From Mya arenaria (taxonomy: Eukaryota; Mollusca; Bivalvia; Myida; Myidae), in the NCBI RefSeq assembly GCF_026914265.1, contig NC_069129.1:12554269-12618268 (forward strand): DNA of 64,000 bases. Reading direction: 5' to 3'. The translations under genes were made by a program, and so were the position numbers. The first letter of the stretch is position 1; every line of letters begins with the position of its first letter. Of the stretch, positions 1-11,157 are shown piece after piece. The notes beneath the pieces were generated by a model. It searched no databases and was not told the DNA's origin. It worked only from the letters and a program-made list of their open reading frames with translations.

Positions 1-76
1 TCAGAAAAATGTACCTGAAACATCGATAAGTTGCTGCCTGTTGGAAACGTATGATATGAACCATTTATTTTTTTAG

Positions 77-271
77 TCCAAGACCGGAGGCTTGAAGTTT
101 CATCAACAGGATCAACAGTATCAAACGCATTCTGGAGGACCAAGAGGATTATGCCCTCACTGTAACCGTTATCATTTCCCAGTCTATTATAGTCTATCAG
201 ATGAACAAGACAAGTATCAGTGGAGAAACCACTCATGGACCCTGACCAAAATTTATACAACAACTTTTTGA
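77..271 (+). CDS. Possible 3'-terminal exon of an upstream gene (unrecognised)
   Basis: A plus-strand open frame of 64 codons follows a T-rich stretch ending in AG, which would make a good splice acceptor, and closes with TGA at 269-271. The peptide is hydrophilic and contains CPHCNRYH, a Cys-x2-Cys...His pattern that could be part of a zinc-binding site, in a region rich in Q, H, Y and W. It has no ATG, so it would have to be a last exon whose gene begins left of the window. I do not recognise the protein. The reading could be a chance open frame, and the opposite strand shows weak reverse-transcriptase-like words, so confidence is low. Confidence 0.28.
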   Translation, partial: SKTGGLKFHQQDQQYQTHSGGPRGLCPHCNRYHFPVYYSLSDEQDKYQWRNHSWTLTKIYTTTF

Positions 272-564
272 TCTTAAAATAACCTTAAAATAATCATGAA
301 CTTGTTGTTGTTGAGTTTATGAAGGTCTGCCCGCGCCCTATAATGGCTGCATTTTGGATTTTACCTGGTCATGAACTTGGTCACTTCTTCTATTTAATAC
401 TCAAAACTTGATTGTGGCAAATTCCTGATTGCACAAACACACACAAAAAAATGATTCGCCGTATTGCAACATTTCTACTTACACTTTAGGGTCGTTAGTT
501 AACTTATATATTGTTTGATTATGAACCAGTCTAATATATAACTGTATCAACTATGAGGGCGTAA
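272..564. other. Non-coding stretch, no gene seen
   Basis: AT-rich sequence between the candidate exon and the LINE tail. No convincing open frame or RNA gene is visible on either strand. Confidence 0.5.
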
Positions 565-2700
565 AATGTCTATTCAATTCAATTCAATATTTTATTGCCT
601 CCAATAATGAAGATAGGAAAATACATACATATTAGACGAAACATATACAAAGGTAATTGGTGAATAAACATGCATATATTTATATAGATATGATGAATAT
701 AAACTATTGTCACATGGATATATATATGAACGAAATAATAAATATAAGCAAATATACAAGGTGATCAATGTTTTAAATACTTTAGCGAAACGAAACAGAA
801 GGTATTTGAATGAACACCGAAAAAATCAAGTTAACAATAGAGAATAAACACACACTATATAACAATTGTGCCATATCCAGTCGATATGCAATATACAGTA
901 CATAATTGAGGTAGTAATCATATGTTGCTTGGACGCTTTCGAAATAATTTAACACTTGTGTATCGGAAGACAGCAAAATATGCTTAGGGGCATTTATAAG
1001 TGTACATGTACCTAGACATCAGACATACTTCTACTAAGAGAAGTAAGCTTTCATGCATTTCACAATAAAAGAATACGACACGTTAAGGAATGCGTATTCA
1101 TCCGAATTATCAAGTAATGGTGGCAAAGGAGCGCCTAGAAGACGGAGACAGAAACCAATGGCATCAAGACTAACAAGTTCGGTTACAAAGTCATTTGAAC
1201 AAATTGACAATACATGCACTAAGAACTTATTACTAAGTAGATCATGGACAGTGTTGTCGCATTCGGCAATAACATGCGACACTTCTTCTTGGTAAATACA
1301 ATTACATTTTATACAGTACATGTTTCTTAAGACAGTTGATTTGCACCATAGTTTAGCAATAGCTAGCGTCGTGTTTCGAAATGATCGTTGTTTACTTACG
1401 ACGTAAATGACACATGGTTGGATGCGTGGATGCAGTATACGAAATAACATAAATTCAGGATCATTTGCTATTCTAGTGTTCGACATGTCGATTTCATAAG
1501 CATTGATTGTTCTTACGACATGTGCTTTTCAAACGTATTTGGATGGCAAAACAGATTCAACAATGTAATCATTTATCATATGAACAATATTATACTTTTG
1601 TAGGATATAGCAGATATCGGGAATAAATCCTGATCTAACTGTGTTTCTATCACTTATATACATATAATACTTGCAAGTAAATATTTGTTTCGTATTACAA
1701 TGGTCAGGAAGGGACAATATTTTATGTAAGAACATAAGCTTTCTACTATCATTTTTAGAACATATTCTGTGTAGCCCTAGCATAGACTGTACCATATCTG
1801 AACGTGAACGCAATGACAATCCCTGAATTTTCTTTGATACAAAGTGTTGGAAGACATCGATTTTATTTTCATCGGATTTAGACACGTCATTCCATAGTTC
1901 AGATCCATACAGAAGTGTTGGTAGAACAACCTTTTTTTATCCAAGCTTACTGAGGTAAGAGGGTTCACGCATAAGGGGTGAACGCCCTGTGAGATGATTG
2001 AAAAAAGTGAGTTTCGAGCCTTTTGAATTCGACCACTTATTCGTTCACCTATTTTTAAGTTAACTTTTTCGAATATTTTACAGAAACATGGTATCAAAGA
2101 AATTGGCAGATAACTAGCGGGTCGGATTTATCCTTACCCTTTCCCTTGTAAACGGGGATGAGGACACTCGTTTGCCACGATAACGGGACGCGCTCGTTCG
2201 TGATAATGCTATTGAACAGTAAGGTCAATACCGAAGTGAAGTCAGTGCCTGAATTAATTACGTGTTCATTTAGTACGTTGTCTAAGCCTTGGCCTTTTCT
2301 TCGTGCGGGGCTTTTTATGACGTTATTCACCTCTGTGAATGTAATTAATTTAGTAATAGTGTTCGTAACATACGTATCTTCTTGCAAATAGTCATTTAAT
2401 TGGATTTGTTGCCTTGAATCTAGATTGTCAGCCGATGTCATCGCACTAAATACTTTCGAGAAATGATGTTTGAATCCCTCAGCGACCTCTTCATGTTTGT
2501 AAGAATGGTTATCTACGGAAATACAATTACATATTTCGAAAATTTTGCCACTTCTTGCGCGCAATAATTTCCAAAATGTTCTGTGATCCAATTCAGCGGA
2601 TTTATCAAGGTCATCAAACACTTTGTTTACGTACGTATCACGATGGTGTCGCTGTGTGCGCCGGAATTCACGCTTGGCGCTTTTATAGTCCCGAAAAGCA
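565..2700 (-). mobile_element. Decayed non-LTR retrotransposon (LINE), internally deleted
   Basis: Read on the minus strand, the segment at 2621-2094 resembles the linker and start of a LINE reverse transcriptase, ending in SWQTSVLIPVYKGKGK. The segment at 2097-1777 has a CFCKIFEKV stretch, as expected just after RT motif 1, and then jumps to a C-terminal part with LPTLLYGSELW-like coding. The pieces at 1885-1529 and 1486-1034 continue the C-terminal region in other frames, including a Cys-rich segment around 1310-1250. The catalytic core (the F/YxDD motif) is missing, so there is a large internal deletion as well as frameshifts. The 3' end is marked by AATAAAA followed by repeated ATTGA units at about 600-570 on the minus strand, a common LINE tail in bivalves. 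The element is non-functional. Confidence 0.75.
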
Positions 2701-2980
2701 CTACACTGAACTGAACTAGATGAAATATATACATATTTTATTTTTTGATAAACATTATATAATAATACAATGAAAAATACAGAGACTAAATCTAAGTAAA
2801 CGTATTACACATGTATACGTCTAAATTTGAATGAACTTAATATAAGTCTAAATTTAGATAAACTTGATATACAACTTATAGTCTTCACAAACATAGGAGA
2901 GGAATAAACAAGGCGTGCTCTGGAAATGATTAACCAGGATCCTCTTGCTGTATTCTCAAAGAATATATCTTATAACACAT

Positions 2981-5615
2981 TCATGCTGTGTGAAACACCT
3001 TTACATAATCGTCTAGATCTGTAACCAGATATGTGCAGCAGGTAATGAAGAGCTTGTTCTGTTGCTTCTTGTAGCAGACACATCGTGGCGCCATTAACCT
3101 ATTCTTCTCACCCAACAGCTGGGTCATCTGGCCGCTGGGCAGGTCCAAGCACATAATGTTGTTACTTTGCACACCACAAATAAGTAGCTTGTTTCCCACG
3201 GCAGTGGTACCCATTGGTGATCTCAATGCAGGGTCCTGGAATGTCTTCAGGATGTTCAGGTCCATGTCGAGCTTTGTGATAGTGTGTTTGCAGTAGTCTG
3301 ACACATAGATGAAGGCTCTCTCACCTTCACTGACCACTGTCAAGTTACAAGCATATTCAAACTGGTTTGAAACCATCTTCAATAATTTCCCTTTCATATT
3401 CCTCTTCTCCATATTCCCGCTGAGGTACAAAACAATAATGCTATCATTGTAGTAACCAACACCTCGACATTCAACATCCACCTTGATGCTCTTTGCCAGG
3501 GAGATTTGTCCCTGTGTATCCAGGAAACTAATACTACCAGAGCGAAAACCGACAGCCACCCTGTCCTCAGGGAGAAGGCACATACCACATGGCCAACCTG
3601 GCAGTGTGATCTGCGACACCAAACTGCTGCTCTTTAGATCCACCAGCTTAACGTTGTCGTTGTGACCGTCAGACAGTAGCAGCCTGTCGCCTGGCAGGAG
3701 GAGCATGCTGGCCAGGCAGCAGTCACTGCTGTCAGATGGAGATCTGACTGGGATGGCGTTAACTTCCGGCTGGTCAGGTCGTCACGGTCAATGGTCAGTT
3801 TTTCTTAACAAAGATATAGCAAGCATATAGCTATAAGCCACTTTAATGTAAACTTTCAGAACTAGCTTTTACTAGTGTTAGAGAGATAGAGAAACCAACA
3901 ACAATCTTTAAAATAAAAACTCAAATCATTTACTGACAGTTTTACAAAGGAAGTTTTTAATAAGTAATGCTACAACTTAAATATCATAAAATAAAGAACA
4001 GTATCCAGAGTCCAAAGGTTCAACAAATATATTCACTGATTCTGGTATTTTAATCGGTACAAAATTAAATCAAATCAACTATTAAACACACTATACGAGC
4101 ACGTATTATTTCCAACAACAATTTTAATAAGAATAATTTCAACAAAGAAGTTCAAATGTAAGCCTAATCCTCAAAACTGTTGAAACTTTTATAGACACTT
4201 TTATTATATTTTACTCTGTTTTGCATACTAGAATGCAAATTATGGCCATTCTTTATTCTAATTAAAATTCCGATTCAGCTTTTAAGGCGTTCTTTCAAAA
4301 AGTAAGTTAATTTACCTTGTTTTTGTTTTGCAGAGGTTTGTGTTTCTCTTAGACTCAAGGGTGGTTCTGTTATCACTGTATTAGCTTCGACCTTCGGAGT
4401 TTGGGCAGCCAGGATGCCCCCAACTGCTTGTTCGGTAGCAGCATCAGAAGAATTATTTGTGTCTTTGTCTTGCGTAGTGGAACTTGTCTGCTCACATCCG
4501 TGGTCTGTGGTTTAAAAACTGGTTTCATGAATTAAAGCAGAACGTTCTAATACTTTATTATCTTATTTGATATTATTTATCATTATCATTTTGCAGTTTC
4601 TGAATAATACAAATGCAAAAGGATTAAGTCAAACAGTTTTAAGAATAAAACGGGATTTTAAAATGAAAATATGCAAGATTTTAATGAACTTAGAATATTT
4701 ACTTCGCAAAATGTCTAAACAACTTAATTAAACACATACCGATAGCTTTTGCATCATCCAATATTTCAAAAGTACCAAGGCCAGTTATGGAGGCCAGCAA
4801 ACTCTCAGTGGAGGGGTCCTTTCTAAACTGGTATTGGTGAATGACCTTCTCCTTGTTAAGCTTGGCCAGAGTTGATTTCAATCCGTCCAGCATGTTCTTA
4901 GCCTTATGAGCCTCTATAAATAACTGGCTGTCATTGTTCTCTTGCGCTTCTAGTTTTGTTTTGATTTCAATAACCTGTGACTTCAGGTTGTGACAGTTCG
5001 GTTTAATGGTGTTCAGCAGTCTTTCATCCATGTTCTGCATCTTGGTAACACTGTTCAGAAGTGCTTTTTCACGTTCATTGAAGTATTTGTTGACCTTGTC
5101 GCGATACTCGCTTAACTTCGACATCTCACTTTTACAAAGCTTTTCTACTAGCTTTATGTTGTCCTCAACTTCAAACAGACAGGTATCAATGTCATTCAGT
5201 AACTGCACAAGGACATCTTTAATGGCTTCATAACCCGTACCATCTTTAAAGGCTTTTGCAATTTCAGAAATGATCTGCTGTTTACATGATTGATGCTCAA
5301 GAATCGAGCAATGTCCACAGTTAAGAGCCTGATGGGTCGGACAAAAGTACTTGATGAATTCTCCAGGGTGGTCGGCACAATGATCTGTGCTTACTTCTTC
5401 TTTCGAAAGGTCTCTCATTGTAGTTGGCAGTGTACTCGTGTTGTGAAGGGCGTGGGACTTGGTCATTTTTGTTTCTTGTGTGCTTTTGTGCAAGTAGAGC
5501 ACATGAACTCCTCGCAAACTGTACAGTATGTATCGGCTGGGTGGTATTCCCCATCCTGGATGCATGGTTGGCAATAGCCGTCTGGCTGGAGTTTCTTGCC
5601 AATGATTTTATTCAT
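2981..5615 (-). CDS. TRIM-like B-box protein with C-terminal beta-propeller-like region; frameshifted
   Basis: Three exons can be placed: 5615-4740, 4504-4316 and about 3762-2981. The ATG at 5615 gives a first Cys-rich B-box (CQPC...CTVC...CSTC) and then a second B-box (CADHPGEFIKYFCPTHQALN, then CGHC, H and C). A coiled coil of about 150 residues follows (5230-4790, rich in K, E, L and N), then a Ser/Thr/Gln-rich linker (middle exon), then repeated blades such as LLLPGDRLLLSDGHNDNVKL and LLPEDRVAVGF, as in the NHL/TolB-like propellers of bivalve TRIM56/TRIM71-type proteins. No RING is visible. One A is missing from a run at 5466-5470, between the two B-boxes. Restoring it joins the frames and makes exon 1 end in the phase exon 2 needs. 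As written, the first frame stops, or translation could start at ATG 5467 with only the second B-box. The third exon's acceptor is uncertain. Such genes are usually E3-ligase-like or innate-immunity regulators in molluscs; that role is inference here. Confidence 0.72.
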
Positions 5616-5784
5616 GGTCTGCCTGAGAAAGCAAAAAAGCTAAAAATATTTACTCTTGTCTTACCATTGTCAGATAAAATAAAATAGCTGTATCTTTTGT
5701 CCCTGTATGATAGGTTAGCGTCAAGTTCAATGTTTCGTCATTCTCCACCAGGCTGCACAATTATCATTGATAAAGGGTCTAGAA

Positions 5785-5870
5785 TGCATTAAATACGAGG
5801 TATCCGCTCCTCACCAAGAGTTTGTGGGTTCGATCCCCACAAAGGTGGCCTCTTAAAGAGTTTTAGTTTT
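5785..5870 (+). repeat. SINE-like tRNA-derived fragment
   Basis: Contains GGGTTCGATCCCCAC, a good RNA polymerase III B-box, followed by a tail (AAAGGTGGCCTCTTAAAGAG) resembling the one after the B-box of the SINE near 63720. No complete tRNA cloverleaf can be drawn, so it is called a SINE remnant and not a tRNA gene. Confidence 0.35.
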
Positions 5871-5942
5871 TAGTTTTATTAACAAATACAATAGACAATA
5901 TGTCATTATGTATGGTTAAACCAAGGAGTTGGTGATGAAAAT

Positions 5943-6125
5943 ATGTTTATATCATTGTTAAAAACAAGACTAAATGATATGTTTATTCAGAATTGGATGT
6001 CAGAATTAAATAACTCATCTCGTGCAAGATCGTATACAATGTTTAGTAATTTTATGTTACAACCTTATCTGACAATTGTTAATATGTACAAATTTAGAAA
6101 AGACATGTTTCAATATAACTACACA
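5943..6125 (+). mobile_element. LINE C-terminal fragment, plus strand
   Basis: The open frame encodes FISLLKTRLNDMFIQNWMSE followed by SSRARSYTMF and KFRKDMFQ, which resemble the extreme C-terminus of bivalve LINE ORF2 proteins (W...L..SS.A..Y..F). It meets the minus-strand LINE fragment at about 6130 tail to tail. It is too short and isolated to be a gene. Confidence 0.5.
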
Positions 6126-6129
6126 TATG

Positions 6130-6685
6130 AGAATACATACCTTTAACATATTTATGAGCATCTAATTTTATAACTTTCAACCAATATCTTATAACATTAA
6201 CAACTCTCCTAGTGTACAATGTAGTTCTACCAAGTTCGCCATATATAAAGTTATTCTGAGTTTGAATTTTAACACCTAATAATCTTTTGCAAAAATTTAA
6301 ATGTACTCTTTCTAAAACAATAGAATCCTTTAATCCCCATACTTCTGATCCATAATTTAAAATTGGTAAGATTAATTTATCAAACAAATCTAACTTATTA
6401 CTAATAGACATATATGGAAACTTAGCTAAATATGAGTTTAACTTGAAAATAGCCTTGGATGCCTGTCCTGCTAAAGTATCAAAGGTGGTGGTGAAGGAAC
6501 CACCACAGGTAAAAATAATACCTAAATATGTAAAATGTTTAACTATTTCTAAATTGACCCCCTTATAAGAAAAAAACAATATTTTTCCTTAACCTGCCTC
6601 CCTTTTTAAAAATCATAACTTTAGTCTTGGTAGAATTAACACTTAATTTCCATCTATCACAATACTGCTCTAGTAACAACTAACC
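6130..6685 (-). mobile_element. LINE reverse-transcriptase C-terminal fragment, minus strand
   Basis: Read from 6685 leftward, it gives QYCDRWKLSVNSTKTKVMIF, then after a frameshift near 6585 YKGVNLEIVKHFTYLGIIFT and ILPILNYGSEVWG. These are the conserved blocks after the RT catalytic core in CR1/L2/jockey-like elements. Both ends are truncated. It differs from the LINE at 565-2700, so it is a separate insertion. Confidence 0.72.
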
Positions 6686-7489
6686 CTTTTTTTAAAGAAG
6701 GCATGACTCACACAAATACTAGTACAGGAACTGAACTCAAAGTCGATTCCAACTGTCTTTACAGTCAACCTAAACTACTTTAATAAGACGGTGTGACCCC
6801 TACTTAGATGTCATGGAATAAATATTATAAGAATATTGGTCAAGCAAATTAATTTGACAAACCTATTAAGTCTCCGATCAAATTATTCAAACAGAAAGTA
6901 AATGATACACCCATTTAATTTGATAAAGCGTGTATGCACGCAATCTTTTCGGTTATCATTTGGTCTTGTACATATCAAATAGGCTATATTACCCTCTAGG
7001 TTTAAGGTATTAGCCTTTTAATTCACATTTATATTAAAGCTTTAATCTAATCTAGTATCAAAATACTTACATACATTTGTATATATTGTAGGCACATATT
7101 TTCGACACTTTCAAAACATAATGTCATCAAGTATGAAAGTATTAAATACAGGAAATGCATGGATATCCTTTGAATTAAGTACATCACTTAACATTCTACT
7201 TGTAGTTATGGTATCGGTCTCTAACGTCAGGAATTGTTTGATCGTCAACACTCGGGGAACCTTTACACTAAATGACTTCTTAACGATAAAAAATGCTAGG
7301 ATTTCATAACTCATTGAATTGCAATGAAACGTTAATTTAGGGTTCTCAACCATTTACCCCATTTTATGAATAATGACAAATCAACTCACATCGGTACCAC
7401 CGACAATGCTACTTATGCTATAGCTCATCGAGGTAATGCTTTTTCTATGTTATCATATACCCGTATATCTTGTATGTTGTAGAATCATA

Positions 7490-7880
7490 TGATGGCCGTG
7501 TACCAAGTTTGTTCGAATTATGCCCCTTGGGTCAAAGCTGGTCCCACCCCTTTTGACCTTTTTTCTTGTTTTGATGCTACAGCAATGACATTTGGACCAT
7601 GAGTACAATTTTGAAAACAAATAACAATGCTGTCCGCGGATGACCTTTTGACCTGCTTCCTTATTTTTGGAGCTACAGCAATGGAATTTGGACCATGTTT
7701 ACAGTTTTAAAGATAAATATCAATGTTATGCTTGGATGACCCTGACATTTGGCAAAACTCTATCATAGTTTTATCCGTAGTTGCATTGCCATAAACCAAA
7801 ACATAATTCATTCTCATACATGAGTTTAAATCTTGTGAGCGAAATACGGATATCATGGTCATCTTGTGTATAGTAGCACT
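7490..7880 (+). repeat. Old copy of a dispersed repeat related to the 38695-42443 element
   Basis: Short blocks such as TTGTTCGAATTATGCCCCTT, GGGTCAAAGCTGGTCCC and two copies of GGACCATG..ACA..TTT match the core repeat of the large element at 38.7-42.4 kb (TTGTTCAAATTATGGCCCTT..GGGTCAAAATTGGCCCC). Terminal parts are not recognisable. Confidence 0.45.
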
Positions 7881-8025
7881 AGTATATCAAATGAAACTAA
7901 ATTAAAATTTTGTTTTAAATTTATCATAATGTTTTGTGTAAAAGTACCATCATTATACATTCATCTACATAAAAGGATCATCGTTTAGACCAACATTAGT
8001 GACTGCACCAATATTCTTAGGCCGC

Positions 8026-9220
8026 GCACCTAAGGCATTTGCACTGGTAGCTATCTCTGCAATCTAATCTTCAGCTTTCTCAAACTGCTGTAGCATCTCT
8101 GCGGACGTCATGTCCGAACTGTCTGTCTCCATGAGCCGCTCCAACAACACGCCGATCCTCGACTCCGAGTATAATGACCAATGTGGCTCGGTGATTTACT
8201 CATTGACGGAGATTTTCCCTTATACACGCAACCACCCACATGGTGATTCCACAATTATAAACGAAGCTTGACAAAGCTTGGAAGTGACTGAGTAGGATCA
8301 TCGAATGTACAAGTTCTGACACTGACCAATTGTCTTTAACATCTTTATTAGTCTGGCAATATGTTTCGACGTTATCAACCAAGTCCGTTTTGCAAGGATT
8401 TTGTTCATTTCGTACACAGTGTATGTATACCAGGCGATAATTACGTCATACATGCTATGTTGGAAGACATCATTTTGCTTAAAATGAAGGCTTGAAACCA
8501 AGATAACTTTTCCTTTTCTTCACCATTTAAAATGAAATAAAGGGCAGTCTATGCCGCTTAAAATGCTCCTCCTTCGTTCCATTACCGGTGTTTGATAAGG
8601 TGATTAGTTTACTCAAACACGTCGACCTGTTTCCAAACTAATGTTTTGACAGTGCTCCATCAGGCGGCGGTATTGTGAAAAGGTTTGTCAGAAAGTGTTT
8701 TCAGAAACTAAACTCTCAATCAAACTGCGGTAAATGACCGAAGGCGGGGCTCTGTAAGTGGCGTAGACTCCGCTATGTTTCATTTGGTGAAGAAATTGTT
8801 ACCTTTGTTTAAAGTTTTATTCAGAGCAAACTATTGCCTTCCGACGTAGCATTTTTGACGCAATTTATCACGTGGTTTACATACACTGGTACAGGTCTTG
8901 TAGTTTCTGAGGAAAACAAGCCATGTATTGTCCCCGCCCGCAAATATGAACTCCTGAACAAGGGGGTCAAATACCAGTTTGCGTGTCGCCTCCATGATAG
9001 CAATATGGTGTCGGAAACGGTAAGGTAAGGGCCCATCTTCGCAGAGTAGGAAGTGCTTGTCTCTCAGGAAACATTCCAAGTAGTGAATATGATAGCCCAT
9101 CACCTGGGTCACATTGTCTAACCGGTAATACTTTAGGAACGAATCGGTAAACAACTTCTCTGAAGTATTATCTTTCCGGCCTTTTAGATTGTTCATGAGA
9201 TATTGTAGATTCTTGTCCAA
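8026..9220 (-). pseudogene. Sestrin pseudogene
   Basis: Four blocks in sestrin order lie on the minus strand. Block 9220-8930 has YLECFLRDKHFLLCEDGPLP, then YRFRHHIAIM and EFIFAGGDNTWL. Block 8440-8370 has YEMNKILAKRTWLITSKHIA. Block 8350-8245 has DNWSVSELVHSMILLSHFQA, then LSSFVYNCGI. Block 8165-8030 has LLERLMETDSSDMTSAEMLQ and QFEKAED. Lesions: the second and third blocks are joined only by a one-base frameshift near 8342; TAG interrupts the fourth block right after FEKAED; and no splice acceptor precedes the second block. The first block has also lost the conserved AARHxC motif (IMEATRKLVF replaces it), including the redox cysteine of the AhpD-like domain. Intact sestrins are about 480-550 residues; they bind GATOR2 and restrain TORC1. 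The N-terminus is absent. Confidence 0.78.
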
Positions 9221-11157
9221 CTAGACTGTGTGTCCCGAGGGGTCAAAAACTAGGTCATTAGGTCAAATCTTAGAGATATATTGGGAACAAACAGAGGCAG
9301 TACATGTATGTCCGCTCCGATTGATTTTTTGCAATATTTCTAGTCCAATCGTCATTAAACATAACCAGAATGATTGCCTTGATGAAATATCTTTTAGTTT
9401 GCACCTGTGTAACATGGGGTCAAAAACAATTCATTTGCATACATAATGATCACAAGAGTCCATCACTCTGCCGCCATATTGCATGTTTCGTTTAGAATAT
9501 TTCACCAACACCGACTTTCATGCCATCTACTTTGCATAATCTCGTGGGAGATATCAATTCAACAAATTTGCTTGTTATTTATAATGTCTGTATTCATGAT
9601 AAAAAAGTACTCTCACAGAAGTTTAAATCATTTATTTTTATTAACTTTTACATAATTTTACATATACACATATATGGAACAAATAAAACATTTTCATGCT
9701 GCATTGCTCTAAAAGGTTCATTTTGTCTGAGCATTAGCATATATATGAAAATTTTAAATAAGGTTGATGAAAAAAACAGTAGTTATCAAGAAATTATATT
9801 ATAATACCAATGAGATATGTAAACGTCTTGAGATGTTTTACGAGAACCGGCCCTGTCCATCACTATTTTGAGCTATATAGAGAAACTTTTAAATGTAATG
9901 TCAAGATCATTAAGTGTCATCATTTTTCATTCTACAATCTGCCAAATATAACATGAAATGCAGGAGTAGTTTGCATTCATAAATAAAAGGGTAACACAAT
10001 AGTTTATAAGTCAGCATTACTTCTGTAAGGCTATCATCCTTAAGTTCTACTGTTGTTGTTTACAGATAATTTGGTGTGTTTAGAAGCATCAAATCATCTT
10101 TGCAGGACTGCCATACTTAAGCGTTTGTCATAAAACACTTGCATACAAAAAGATCAAACATGAAGTACATGTAGATAAAGATTTATCACAGTTGGTTAAA
10201 CATGAAAACAAGAAAACAATGAGAAACACATACAAATTACATTATATATATATTTCATAATTAACAAATGCTGAATTTACCAGCAGTAACCAATAGGAAA
10301 TTCACTTCATTCAAATACTGACTTAAAGATGCAACAGGAGGTTAATTGGGGAAATCATATTAAAGCTGGATCATTTTAAAACACTGCGGAATTTATGATA
10401 GAAATCAGAATCTTTAACATAAAATGTTGTCATTACATATGACCTAGGTACCTAGTTTTTGACCACAGATGACCAATATTTATACTCATGCTATATATTC
10501 TGACCAAGTTTCATGAAGATTTGATAGAACATGTTGTATTTATGCTAGAAAAAAAACAACTTTTTTTTAATGACAATAGTTTTCAACAATCTATAAACTG
10601 GATTTTTTATGAAAAATCTAGCTAAAAATCCGGTTAAATATAAAAAAAAAATTACAAGTTTGTTTTGCATAAATTATATTTCAGATTATATAACAGAACT
10701 TATATTGACATGAAACCAAACCACCTTGTTATATCTGTTCATAACAAATACACAAATATGGAATTATTTACTAGTCACACAATGAGAAACAAATGCACAT
10801 AGATTTAAGATGTTCTTTTGTTAAACTAAGTATAAAGATATAAATTATAATTGAAAGCAGTCATTATCTGATTTCAAGTCATATCAATTATGTTAAAGGT
10901 AAGGTATACCATTGGTAGAAGTATCAGAAACATGTAAAGTCAATTTAATATATTTATATATTTGTAAATCATCTGACATGTCTGCCATGTAAGGATAGAC
11001 ATGAAGTGATTTTTAGTAAGCACTTTGATTAATGATTGATTCACTAACACCAATGCTAGATAACACACTAGTTCGCTTGTCACTTGGCTGAAAATTTTAG
11101 CTCAGTGTTTAATGCCTCCCTATCCCAAGTTCACTTTGCTGTTATTTATAGCCATTT
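9221..11157. other. Region 3' of LONP2; no gene seen
   Basis: AT-rich sequence between the sestrin pseudogene and the LONP2 stop codon. It presumably includes the LONP2 3' untranslated region (minus strand). Short open frames here have no recognisable protein content. Confidence 0.5.

Noticed and set aside
5290-5687. Plus-strand open frames across the B-box exon
   Set aside because: Antisense shadows of the TRIM-like exon; the B-box cysteines and histidines are on the minus strand.
6930-7353. Small open frames on both strands
   Set aside because: Complementary open frames without any conserved content in AT-rich DNA.
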